Assembly: GCA_963930655.1 (NCBI GenBank)
Contig: OZ005621.1
Coordinates: 14,805,001 to 14,869,000 of the forward strand
Direction: 5' to 3'
Length of the DNA: 64,000 nt
Source: Myrica gale
Taxonomy: Eukaryota > Streptophyta > Magnoliopsida > Fagales > Myricaceae
Numbering within the stretch: the stretch's first letter is position 1; the number at the start of each line of letters is the position of its first letter. Positions 45,390 through 56,272 of the stretch are shown here, piece by piece. The position numbers and the translations under genes were made by a program. The notes under the pieces were generated by a model, which ran no database searches, was not told the DNA's origin, and saw only the letters and a list, made by a program, of their open reading frames with translations.

Positions 45390-46306
45390 ACACAACATGG
45401 TTTTTTTTCATGAACTAGCATGACATCATATCAAGCACGACATGACATGAGAATTTGCATGATTTATAAAAGAAGTTTTTATGCAAATGAAAGTATGAAA
45501 GTTTAATGGCAAGTTAAGTTAAAGGCTCTGGTCGGTACTGTACCATTAAGAAGGGCACCCATACTGAAGGACGAATGCGAGAAAGATGGGTGATCCTCGA
45601 GGTAAGTGCAACCACACTGAAGAACGAATGCGAGAAGGTGTGGATCTCCAAGGGTCGTGTCTAGCCATCAGGCTTGAGGCCACATCAAGGGCTAGCTCGA
45701 CCAGATGTTATGTCTCTAGGGGAAATAGGGGCGATTCTAACGGGAACGCACAACCCTGACTTCAGGGGTTAAATGGAGCGTATGTAGCCCACAAGAAAAG
45801 AAATGATTTCTTTTCAAGGACCATGTGTCATTTTAAGTACAAGAACATGTTTTCAAGGGCAAAGGCATGTGCATGTGCAAACATGAAGCATGCATGCACA
45901 TCCAATTTTACCATTACTCATGATTTTCATGTTCAAGACATAAGCTCATGTTTCCAAGTTACATTTTTCCTTACTGAATCTTTTGACTCACAGTTTTCAA
46001 AATGTATAGTGACTATTGACCGATGTGGATTATCTGTCTTGAGAGAGAAGATTTCTATGTATTTTGGTGCTGGTAATTATTGACCGATGTGGTTTGTCAC
46101 TTAGGAAATGTATAGTTTATGTGTTATGTAATTAATATATTACTCTTCTTTTGATGTATATTATGTAGTTAAGTTATGAAGAATTCTTTGGCCCGTCTCT
46201 CTCTCAGTTTTATTCCGCTCTTAAGTATGGATAAGTTCACTGAAGCATTCTTCCGTGATTGCTCGCGGCTATCATTGGCCCTTCGAGATAGCGTTGGGGC
46301 ATGACA
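45390..46306. mobile_element. 3' part of the 3.5-kb solo LTR, second copy
   Basis: Collinear with 23107-24049 and ends at the same GGGGCATGACA boundary. Its left end is the junction between the two copies. Confidence 0.75.
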
Positions 46307-46845
46307 CTCTTAGTTGCGGCCAATGCCTCGTTGACATGATCTAATTATTTGGACACACTTGCAACAACATTTGCCATATTACGCTTTGTCACAAACATTA
46401 CATCGAAAATCGACCAGCCCTCCACCATATGTAACAATATCCATTGCTCCAAGTGCAGCAGCAGGCACCAAGTAAGAAGCATAAGCCCCATTTGATGTCG
46501 AATTGCCATTGAAAATGGTTACAGGACGTGACACAACTAATTCCCTTATCTCTTGAGCCAGTTGTCGAATCTGAGCTGTAAGAACAACGGTGTCATACTT
46601 GTTCGGCGAGATCTAAGCTTCATTTACGCCCTTCTGTAATTCCTGAAGCTGTGCAATAAAGTCCGAAAGTCGCCTGCTCCTCAAAACAACTGAACCCATC
46701 AAACCTGGACCGTTGTGAGTTGAGTTGAATTTCAACCCACCAAGCTTTTTGGAAGTTCCTAAAAATTGTCTCTCATGCAGCAATGGAGATATGCCCTGCC
46801 ATGCCCATCGTCTTTGTCCATGGAAGTGGATTTGGCGTAACCGCT
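46307..46845 (-). pseudogene. DUF1664-derived segment, second copy
   Basis: Collinear with 24050-24584 and part of the same LTR-element fossil. It carries the same recognisable DUF1664 N-terminal segment on the minus strand. Only the portion on this side of the 3.5-kb solo LTR is present in copy 2. Confidence 0.7.
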
Positions 46846-46847
46846 TA

Positions 46848-48120
46848 TGTAATACCCCGTCCAGAAAAAGGTGTAAGTGATTAATTTGAATTTTAAATGA
46901 AGGGATAGTGCTTAATCTTGTGTTTGATTTTTGGATAGAGGTTGAATTGTATTTTGAATTTAAAGTTGTTGATATGGAGATGTGATCTATATTTGAATTT
47001 AAATGTTTAAATAAAGATTTGATCTTGGGTTTGAATTTAAAGGTTAAGATATGGATAAAGATTATTCTTATATTTGAATTTGAAATATATGGATAAAGAT
47101 CTTATGTTCGAATTATAAAGTTGCAGAGATTGAGGTTAATAAATAGTTGCAGAGAATGTTTATTAGAGACCAAAATTTGGATTGAGGTGGTCCTACTAGT
47201 TTCTGAGAGACTGTTTGGCAATTATTTGAGAAGCTTTAAGGATTGGTTAAGTGTTCGAGGTAAGTGGTTCTTCAATGAGATCTTGAACGTGCACCGTATT
47301 TTATATGGTTTTGATGTATTATTTGGGAAACTGAACAAAATTTTTGGGTAAAATGAGATTGTCGAGATTTTTCGAACTCAATTGAAATATTTATAACTTA
47401 TTTTGGTGAGCATACTGTGAAAATTATCCTTATGCTGGTGATATATCTCTATGGTCTTTGTGGCCAATTTATCCTTGTAGTCTGTGTGGCCAATTTGATA
47501 CCCCTCGTGGTATTTGGAGGTCTTTGTGGCCTAATATTTAGAGGTCTGTGTGTCCCCTCGTGGTATTTGGAGGTTTTTGTGGCCTGGTGGTCTGTATGAC
47601 CATTGGTGATTTCCCTGTATTGCCCGACCTTGGATATTTTTGTTACAAACTTGTATTTTATATTCGGTATGGCTCACAGTGTTTTATTTTGGATTTCAAT
47701 TATTGTGATAAAACTGTCTTTTCCCCCAACCCCCATTGACATACTACTTACTGAGCTAGTCGTAGCTCACCCCTTATTCTCATATTTTCCAGAGTCGGCA
47801 GAATTAGAGAAATTAGAGGAGCTTCAGAGAGATTTGTGATTCGAAGACGTGTTTTGCAAGAGTACTTTTGGAGATTATTATTATTGGAGAATCCTTTTGG
47901 GAGATCTTCATCAATATTGGAAATATCGGATATGCTAATGTAAATTTTAGGGCTCGGATTGATATTTTTGGTTCTTTTACGGTTTATGAATATTTTGATG
48001 AGGTTGTACAAAATTAGTTTTAAAATATTGGGGCCTAGATAAATGATTATTCATGGTGAAAAAAAAACCTTATTTTATACGGAAATATATCCATATGAAG
48101 TTTGGGCCCGGGGCGTTACA
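46848..48120. mobile_element. 1.3-kb solo LTR with GCTTA target duplication
   Basis: TGTAATACCCCGTCC at the left and GGGGCGTTACA at the right are flanked by GCTTA at 46843-46847 and 48121-48125. With no internal region, this is a textbook solo LTR. It corresponds to 24585-25873. Confidence 0.88.
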
Positions 48121-48125
48121 GCTTA

Positions 48126-49013
48126 TGCTTTCGATGTCCAAAATTAAAGCATCTTCCCGAGATCTAAAAATTTAGGGCATCGTCAACTTTTTAAACCCCA
48201 TTGAAGAGGGTCTGTTTGGGACTAAAGGTGTCAAATAAGACAATTTCTAAGGAATGCGTTGAAGCTTGATTGAAGTTTTTGAATCGGAAGATACAGGTAG
48301 ACAATGAGAGAAAAATTTGTAAGCTTATTCTTGGTCACTACTATGGCAGTGTTGCCTTCAAAATTCTTCCGCCTCTCTTTTTCTCCTTTGCCCTCTTCAT
48401 CTTCTTCTACCTGGGACTATTCGTCCATTGCTTCCATCTGATCCATTAATTTCTCCAACTTGATGGACAAACATTGCATATTTTCTCCCATTCGCTTCTG
48501 GGCATTCTTCAACCGATTGACTGTTTTCAGAATTTGAAAACATTGTTTGGATAAATCTTGAAGTGTGCTCAAATCCATGATAGGATCGTTCCTTTGATAC
48601 CAAATGTAACAGTAAGCTTAGGACAATGTAATTGTAGTAGAGAATAATACGAGAAATTAGAATTGAAAAGCAAGAACAGAAATGATCAAATTTGAGATTT
48701 GGCCAACCTCCTTACAAAATAGAGAGATGGGAAAAGAGACGCTAAGCGTTTTGGTACTTTGATGGCTGAACACAAAATAACATTTGCCTTATATAGCCTA
48801 AGCAGCTGAATGCAGTTGGATTCTGATATCTAATCAGTCTACTAAAATTACCGAACTAACCCAAATGGCAATTCAGGCCTCCAATGCATAACCCATGCAT
48901 CATCTGGACCTTCAATCCATTAAGCAATCACAGGCCCACTCTAAAGCCCACATCAGCTGGTCATCAACTAAGAGTAGCTACCATAATTCAACTATTAGTC
49001 CAGGCATGTTACA
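48126..49013 (-). mobile_element. Leader and 5' LTR of the DUF1664-carrying element, second copy
   Basis: The LTR is 48605-49013 (TGTAACAGTAAGC...GCATGTTACA), preceded on its left by the primer-site-like and leader sequence seen at 25874-26358. The 3' LTR has no counterpart in this copy. Confidence 0.8.
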
Positions 49014-49698
49014 TTCACCGGCCTTAAGGGTAGACACTAGACAGCATTTGGGTAAATGGATACATTAACATTAGCACTATTAATTGCTTGAGAGTTGTAA
49101 TTACATAAAGTAGTGTCAAAATCACACATTTATTGCTGAAGATGAGTCGAAGAAGATTGATCCTCGGATATATGAAGAGACAACCTAAGGTAATCTTGTG
49201 GGGGAGTCGGAGCACTTTTTTTTTCAACCTAGAAAGATTGATGCAGGAGGATGATTTTAATTAGTTAGATGGTTTTTATTTTATATGTATTCGAGTATTC
49301 TAAAATAAATAAAAAAGAGTCATGCGACTATTCTATGACTTTTAAAGATCTTGAATGAATAGGATTTACTTTATCTTTCGAAATTAAAGGCTAGGATTCT
49401 AGATATACACTTCATTTTAAGGAAGGCCCGCGATATAGTGAAGCAACACATGGCCGCCAGATAACCGAATACGTTGTAGCTAAGCTAAACATAAACAGTA
49501 GTTCACTAGTTTAGAATCACAGTACCCTTTTACGAAGCAGCGAGCTGATAGATCAATCGACACCATCTCTTTAGGAAGGGATCGATTCTGAGATTTACTC
49601 CGTTAGATGCAGGTTTGGCCTGCTCCCCACCCTATTACCTGAAAAAAGCAAACCCCACCCTATTACCTTAAAAAAAAAGTACCCTTTTACGAAAATCA
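49014..49698. other. Upstream spacer of gene C
   Basis: Near-identical to 26767-27458; no gene recognised. The 1,096-bp tandem unit begins at 49502 (TTCACTAGTTTAGAATC). Confidence 0.6.
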
Positions 49699-49894
49699 AG
49701 TTGTGTTTAAGACGTAAAATTTTAGTGTGGTTAAAATTTTAAGTATTGGGTTTAGTGAAAAAGTGAAAAGAGAAATTTTTTTTATATTTTTTATAGTGAA
49801 AAGTAATGATTTGATGGGGAGAAAGAGATTATATTATAATATTTTATTATGTTAAAATTTTAGAATGTGTAAAATTTATAAAACAAACATAGCC
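49699..49894. mobile_element. MITE copy in the promoter of gene C
   Basis: Same element as 27459-27654; TCA abuts both ends. Further copies from the tandem array are at 50795-50990 and 51891-52086. Confidence 0.6.
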
Positions 49895-50024
49895 TCAATC
49901 AGCCAATTAAAAATAAATAAATAAATAAAACAAACAAAAGGATCTTGCAGATTTTTCCAACTACACATGGTATTGATTACCAACTATGTGTACTACTGCC
50001 GGCCCTTAACATCCCCTATTACCC

Positions 50025-50031
50025 TATAAAT
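50025..50031 (+). promoter_or_regulatory. TATA box of proline-rich gene C
   Basis: TATAAAT, 117 bp before the ATG as in gene A. Confidence 0.7.
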
Positions 50032-50141
50032 CCACCATCAGTCCTTCATTCTTTCCACAGAGATTCGAAGTGAAATCGCGCTTCCTTCTTTGCTTCTTGT
50101 TCTAAACCTCGTGAGAGCGCTTGATCTGCATTATTTGAGAA

Positions 50142-50534
50142 ATGGCCACCTGCAAGGGCTTCATCTTAGCATTCGTATTCGCTTTGTCCACCCTGTCGTG
50201 CATCGATGTGAGCATGGCAGCTCGTCATCTTCTGCAAATGACTGCACCCGCTGCACCTACCTTGCCAGCAATTCCGGCCATGCCTAAACCAGTATTGCAG
50301 ACACCTTTGCCTTCTCTACCACAGCCTTCACTGCCAACACTGCCCACCGGTCAGCCAGCTCTGCCTAAGCCGACACTGCCTCTACTTCCAAGCTTTCCCA
50401 CGATGCCGACAATCCCAAAGGTCACCTTGCCCGCATTTCCTACCATTCCCCCCAATATCCCCACAGTCCCAGCAGACACTATTCCTACTCTCCCATTCTT
50501 TTCCCCACCCCCTGCGGCCACCAGTAGCCCTTGA
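50142..50534 (+). CDS. Secreted proline-rich protein C
   Basis: 130 residues with the same signal peptide as gene A (MATCKGFILAFVFALSTLSC...SMA) and a mature chain of LPxLPxxP units. It differs from A by eight bases, mostly in the C-terminal third (LPLLPSFP, VTLPAFPTIPPN, VPADTIPTLPFF). It is the A counterpart in the 22-kb duplication. The 3' region is cut short at 50597, about 60 bp after the stop, where the next tandem unit begins. The native 3' untranslated region and terminator are therefore missing and transcripts may read into unit 2. Confidence 0.85.
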   Translation: MATCKGFILAFVFALSTLSCIDVSMAARHLLQMTAPAAPTLPAIPAMPKPVLQTPLPSLPQPSLPTLPTGQPALPKPTLPLLPSFPTMPTIPKVTLPAFPTIPPNIPTVPADTIPTLPFFSPPPAATSSP

Positions 50535-51120
50535 TCAGTAGTGAATGATTTCGATCGGTACCACAACACTTGCATGGCATATACGGTAGCCAGCCCCTTC
50601 ACTAGTTTAGAATCACAGTACCCTTTTACGAAGCAGCGAGCTGATAGATCAATCGACACCATCTCTTTAGGAAGGGATCGATTCTGAGATTTACTCCGTT
50701 AGATGCAGGTTTGGCCTGCTCCCCACCCTATTACCTGAAAAAAGCAAACCCCACCCTATTACCTTAAAAAAAAAGTACCCTTTTACGAAAATCAAGTTGT
50801 GTTTGAGACGTAAAATTTTAGTGTGGTTAAAATTTTAAGTATTGGGTTTAGTGAAAAAGTGAAAAGAGGTAATTTTTTTATATTTTTTATAGTGAAAAGT
50901 AATGATTTGATGGGGAGAAAGAGATTATATTGTAATATTTTATTATGTTAAAATTTTAGAATGTGTAAAATTTATAAAACAAACATAGCCTCAATCAGCC
51001 AATTAAAAATAAATAAATAAATGAAACAAACAAAAGGATCTTGCAGATTTTTCCAACTACACATGGTATTGATTACCAACTATGTGTACTACTGCCGGCC
51101 CTTAACATCCCCTATTACCC

Positions 51121-51127
51121 TATAAAT
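51121..51127 (+). promoter_or_regulatory. TATA box of proline-rich gene D
   Basis: TATAAAT, 117 bp before the ATG, inside the second tandem unit. Confidence 0.7.
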
Positions 51128-51237
51128 CCACCATCAGTCCTTCATTCTTTCCACAGAGATTCGAAGTGAAATCGCGCTTCCTTCTTTGCTTCTTGTTCTA
51201 AACCTCGTGAGAGCGCTTGATCTGCATTATTTGAGAA

Positions 51238-51630
51238 ATGGCCACCTGCAAGGGCTTCATCTTAGCATTCGTATTCGCTTTGTCCACCCTGTCGTGCATC
51301 GATGTGAGCATGGCAGCTCGTCATCTTCTGCAAATGACTGCACCCGCTGCACCTACCTTGCCAGCAATTCCGGCCATGCCTAAACCAGTATTGCAGACAC
51401 CTTTGCCTTCTCTACCACAGCCTTCACTGCCAACACTGCCCACCGGTCAGCCAGCTCTGCCTAAGCCGACACTGCCTCTACTTCCAAGCTTTCCCACGAT
51501 GCCGACAATCCCAAAGGTCACCTTGCCCGCATTTCCTACCATTCCCCCCAATATCCCCACAGTCCCAGCAGACACTATTCCTACTCTCCCATTCTTTTCC
51601 CCACCCCCTGCGGCCACCAGTAGCCCTTGA
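51238..51630 (+). CDS. Secreted proline-rich protein D, identical to C
   Basis: The 130-residue product is identical to that of gene C, and I found no base change in the coding region. It has its own complete copy of upstream region and TATA box. Like C it loses its native 3' region about 60 bp after the stop, where the partial third unit starts. Protein identity and the near-identical flanks point to very recent tandem duplication or gene conversion. Confidence 0.85.
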   Translation: MATCKGFILAFVFALSTLSCIDVSMAARHLLQMTAPAAPTLPAIPAMPKPVLQTPLPSLPQPSLPTLPTGQPALPKPTLPLLPSFPTMPTIPKVTLPAFPTIPPNIPTVPADTIPTLPFFSPPPAATSSP

Positions 51631-52126
51631 TCAGTAGTGAATGATTTCGATCGGTACCACTACACTTGCATGGCATATACGGTAGCCAGCCCCTTCACTA
51701 GTTTAGAATCACAGTACCCTTTTACGAAGCAGCGAGCTGATAGATCAATCGACACCATCTCTTTAGGAAGGGATCGATTCTGAGATTTACTCCGTTAGAT
51801 GCAGGTTTGGCCTGCTCCCCACCCTATTACCTGAAAAAACCAAACCCCACCCTATTACCTTAAAAAAAAAGTACCCTTTTACGAAAATCAAGTTGTGTTT
51901 GAGACGTAAAATTTTAGTGTGGTTAAAATTTTAAGTATTGGGTTTAGTGAAAAAGTGAAAAGAGGTAATTTTTTTATATTTTTTATAGTGAAAAGTAATG
52001 ATTTGATGGGGAGAAAGAGATTATATTGTAATATTTTATTATGTTAAAATTTTAGAATGTGTAAAATTTATAAAACAAACATAGCCTCAATCAGCCAATT
52101 AAAAATAAATAAATAAATAAAACAAA

Positions 52127-53473
52127 ATGGTCATTAACCCTAACTTTTTTTTACATGTGGCATGTACAAGACAAGCTAAGTTGGCTGTGAATAATGCGTC
52201 CAACAGTTGCTTAGCATCCTACAAAATTCTGAAGACTTTAAGCATTCTTAGCAGGTTATCTATTTTAACATTTTGATTCGAAAAGAGAACCAATTTAACA
52301 AAAAAGTTAAAAAAAAGAATCATGTAGCAGCTTATCTATTATAACAAATTTTAACATGTGAACAGTGGTTATCTATTTTTAGTGAACCACTATTCACTTC
52401 ACTATCTTAAAATATTAATATCTATCTTTTTTTTCTTTCTTTTTCTTTTTCTTTTCTTTTCTTCTCTCACACTCTCCCGCTCTTTATTTTCTTTTCTTCT
52501 CTCACGCTCTCCCTCTCTTTTTTTCCTTTCTTCTTCCAGCTCTCATGTTCTCCCTCTTTTATTTTATTTACTTTATTTTTCTTTTCTTCCTCCCATACCC
52601 TTAAAAGCAAATAATTAAAAATATAAATGTTAGACTCTAATAACCTTCAAACTTTTTATCCACTTTTCCCAAAAGCCCATAACAGTCAAACTCTAAAAAT
52701 GTAATCCTAAAAACTTGAAAATATTCCAAAAATGTTATCCAAAAAACTTGAAAAATATTAGAATTTCAAAAAAAGAAACGTTTTACGCGTGGCGTCCCGC
52801 GTCCCCCCTCTCCCCCAGCCTCTACAGAATTAAATAAATATATATATATATATAATATTAAAAAAAAACAGAAACGCGTGTTGCCCCGCGTTCCCCAATC
52901 TTTTTCCTTCTCCTCTCCTCCTCCTTTCTCTTTTCTGCGTCTGAAACCTCCCGAGTCTTTCTCTGTTTCTAACACCACTCACTCTCTCACTCAGCCACAA
53001 CCGTCGCCGCACCAGCCACCGCTGTAGGTCTGGGCACTCAGCGAAGACAGTTATCCGAGTTACGCACGGTTGGTTATGACATGGCATCTTTTAGCCATAT
53101 CAACATATACAGTCAACTACATAGCTTAGATTTGGATGTCAAAGGACCATCATAAGACAGGCGATTACGCCCAGGGTTGCGTGCGCGCGGGAGGATAAAA
53201 TCAAAGTGTCCCCTGTTAAAGTGACCCTCAAGTTCTAATTTTTCTAATTTTGTCTCGGGATTATTTATCTTTTATTTTTTATGTTATTTTTAGATTTTTG
53301 TTCATTTTTTATTTTATCTTGGTGTGGCATTTTGATTAGTCTGCATAAAATTGAAACTTAAAACTTTAGGGGCTTTGATTTTACTCCAAAAATATGGGAC
53401 GTAGTATGGGGATTCCCCAAATATTATCTACTTTAAAATGAAAACACATAAAGATGGGAAGGATCCTCCAAGC
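52127..53473. other. AT-rich spacer, homologous to 29880-31259
   Basis: No gene recognised. 52420-52600 is a T/C-rich (TTTTCTTTTC) tract. About 270 bp at 52897-53170 is absent from copy 1. It has a leader-like composition and a 24-codon ORF (53082-53156, MASFSHINIYSQLHSLDLDV...). Confidence 0.5.
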
Positions 53474-54052
53474 CCCCCCCCCCATGTGGGTTTACCAGAC
53501 GGAGAGAAAGACACCCGCTCCCACTAAAACCCAACGGGGCAGGGACCCACATCCTGCAACCCAGGCATGGTTGCCCCTGGGTTTCCAAATCCTTCTGTCC
53601 AAATTGCTAGTTTTTGTTTTTATTTTTAAAATTTGTTAAAAATTATGATTTTAACTTTTTTACACGTGATATGAACAGGACCTGCGCTGAGTTATAGGAG
53701 TGAATTTTGAAAGGGTTTAGGTACGTATTTTTCAATTCTAAACACTGACTAGCATATCACTTTTAATTATCTCGAATGTATACGATTTACTTGATGAAAG
53801 GTTAGGATTCTAGATATACGATCATTGAAGGTTGATAAGGGGGCTCAGATAGGTAGGTAGGTGACACAATTGCTAAGTTCCCTAATTAGGAAGATTCCCT
53901 ATTATAACCTATAAAATATGAAGCATTTTTTTATAAAATTAAAGTTGAAAAAAAGCCTAAAAAGAATATAAATTAACAAAAGGTTGTAGAACATTTTAAA
54001 AATTAATTTTAAAAATTGAAATTGAATAAAAAAATCATAGCTATATAGCACT
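53474..54052. other. Spacer homologous to 34481-35045
   Basis: No gene recognised. It begins with an 11-C run where copy 1 holds the Tip100-like element. Confidence 0.55.
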
Positions 54053-55642
54053 TGTTGGAATCCCGGGAGAACGCAGCGGAAAGGATTGTTGAATCAGAGT
54101 AGCCCAAGTATTCTGCCTCCTTCAGATCCACCACAACAGCCTTGAGAGAGAATTTAGAGAGAGAAACTTTCACGTTGAAATCAAATTTCGTTGAAAATTA
54201 ATTATCTCTTTCTCAAATGATTTCTGAGCTATTTATAAAGGCTGACTCAGAACTCGATTGTACTATAGCGTGAGATCGTTAGGGATATCAAATCTCTGTC
54301 GTAGGATCATCATGAAAAACTCTTTTTCATTAACCCCTTATATTCTGAAATCTGAATTTATGGGCTTCTACAAATTGTGATCATGTCCATTAATATATCA
54401 CAATTGACCCCTGAGATTAGGGCTGTCCAAGTTCCGGTCCGAGCCGGTTCGGTCCGGTTTGGCCAGCCAAACCGGCCATTTTGTAGAGTATATAGACCGG
54501 ATCGGCCTCCGGTTTCTCCAGTCCGGTCTGGATCGGTTTGGGCCATGCCATTTTGTTCTGGTTTTGGGGTTGAACCGTGCTATTTTGGGCCAATTTTTGG
54601 TTTGGGCTGGTTTGGAGAGGTATAATCCGGTCTAAGTCCGGTTTTCCACATGGATAACCCGGGACCGGACCGGAGTATACCGGTCCGGGTTGTCCGGTCC
54701 GGCCGGTTTGGTGGACAGCCCTACCTGGGATAATGAGATTGTTTTTGTGAAATCTCTTTTGCTAACAAATATATGTTTATTTATCATTCCACCATACTAT
54801 ATTCCACATGAGCTAATAGAACCGGAATAATATCACCGATTAAGTCCCTAGCTCATATAATTCTTAATTCTCAGTCTGCACCTAGTTGGACTTCCAAAAC
54901 TTTCCAAAATCATTTTCGCAAATTTTTACTTATTATATAATATAAGTAAAACTTTTGAAAACATTTTTCAAAAAATCTCTGCGCAACGTTTTTATGTGAG
55001 TCGAACAATATACAGACATAATGAATATACTGCCTCATCAAGAGACTTATGGATTCCATATTGAGCAATTATACAAATTCACTTACTATGCACAAGGCCC
55101 AACATTATCTGGAATATTTGATCTGCGAAGATCATCACCAAATGATCAATCAAAGCACAAGTACACAATAAGAAACCTTCATAACTCTTTAAGTCTAAGG
55201 ACAACATAAGCTAATTGTGCTGAATATCGTTCGCTAAATCAATGATCGTTTCCAGAAGGTATTCATATTTGATCCGGTTCAGTGCAGTACTCTTACATTG
55301 CACTCACTCGTCTGCTTAAGGTCACCACTTCAATGACGGAGTTCATCATTCTATCTTATAGAGGCACAACGAGTGTAGACCTATTTGTACATTATCATGT
55401 ACCTCAGTCTAGAAGAAAGTGAGTCAACAAGGATCCGAAAAGTCATACTCTCCGCCTCCGATTCATTAATCATTGGTCTGACTTGTCTACAATGTTGCTG
55501 AACAATATGACATCTAATATCATTATAAATATGACATCTTATGTCATTGCATGTACCCAAAATAATATACAAGTTATTAAACAATAACAATAATTATCAC
55601 ATAATTATGCAAATAATTAGTTTGGAGGCCATACATCTAACA
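54053..55642. mobile_element. TGTTGG...CTAACA element, second copy
   Basis: Counterpart of 35046-36558, flanked by exact ATAGCACT repeats (54045-54052, 55643-55650). No coding region; class uncertain. Confidence 0.55.
54418..54723. mobile_element. Short hAT element, better-preserved copy
   Basis: Ends TAGGGCTGTCCAAG and, reversed, TAGGGCTGTCCACC, flanked by CCTGAGAT (54410-54417) and CCTGGGAT (54724-54731). Body of CCGGTCCGG repeats, 306 bp. Confidence 0.82.
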
Positions 55643-56203
55643 ATAGCACTATCAATAATAACAGTGTAATTAACCCTATTAGTTTTTAACCACAACTCAA
55701 TTTATTTTATGGGAAAATTAAACAACTCTTTTTTTTTGCCAAACAATGTAGCTTCTCAAAATATTTCTTTGTCTCAAGAATGATTAAATTGTTCAGCAAT
55801 TTTATATATGAAAATAATTAATTGGTTAAACTTGAATATAAAAATTTAATTAGTAATTTTGTATCTAAAAATTAAAAGACAATTTTTTTAAAAATAAAAA
55901 GCCTCAATTACTCGCCTGAAGCTTCAGAAAATGTTGAGCCGCCCCTGCCGACAATCGGCCAAGGTCGTGGCAACACAAGCGTGTCAGGAGCACAAGTTAG
56001 ATAACTGATCGACAGGTGGTAGCTAAGATAAACCAATGGAGGAGTTCACTTCTTTAGAATCCGCCAATCACAGGAGTCAACAGCAAAACGTGGATAAGAG
56101 TTTAGGAGTTGAACTAACTAGAAGAAAGCGTACGGAACAAAGTCTTGCAGATTTTTCCAACCACACATGGTTCCTTCATTCTCTTGATCTGCATTATTTG
56201 AGG

Positions 56204-56272
56204 ATGGCCGCTTGCAAAGGTTTCATCTTAGCATTCTTCTTGGCTTTGTCGTGCATCCATATGAGCATATTA
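56204..56272 (+). pseudogene. Proline-rich family pseudogene 2, cut by the LINE
   Basis: Same truncated signal-peptide reading frame as pseudogene 1, same loss of the TATA interval, and an additional loss of most of the 5' leader (ATTCTCTTGATCTGCATT joins directly). The other side of the broken gene survives at 61150-61200. Confidence 0.85.

Larger units (their letters stand above)
49502..52126. repeat. Tandem repeat: two full 1,096-bp units and a partial third
   Basis: Units are 49502-50597, 50598-51693 and 51694-52126. Each full unit holds the upstream region, MITE, TATA box and one complete proline-rich gene. The third stops within the upstream region at an (AAAT)n-like tract. The first two units differ at fewer than about ten sites. 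The partial third joins the arm end of the MULE-like element's copy (AATGGTCATTAACCCT). Confidence 0.92.
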
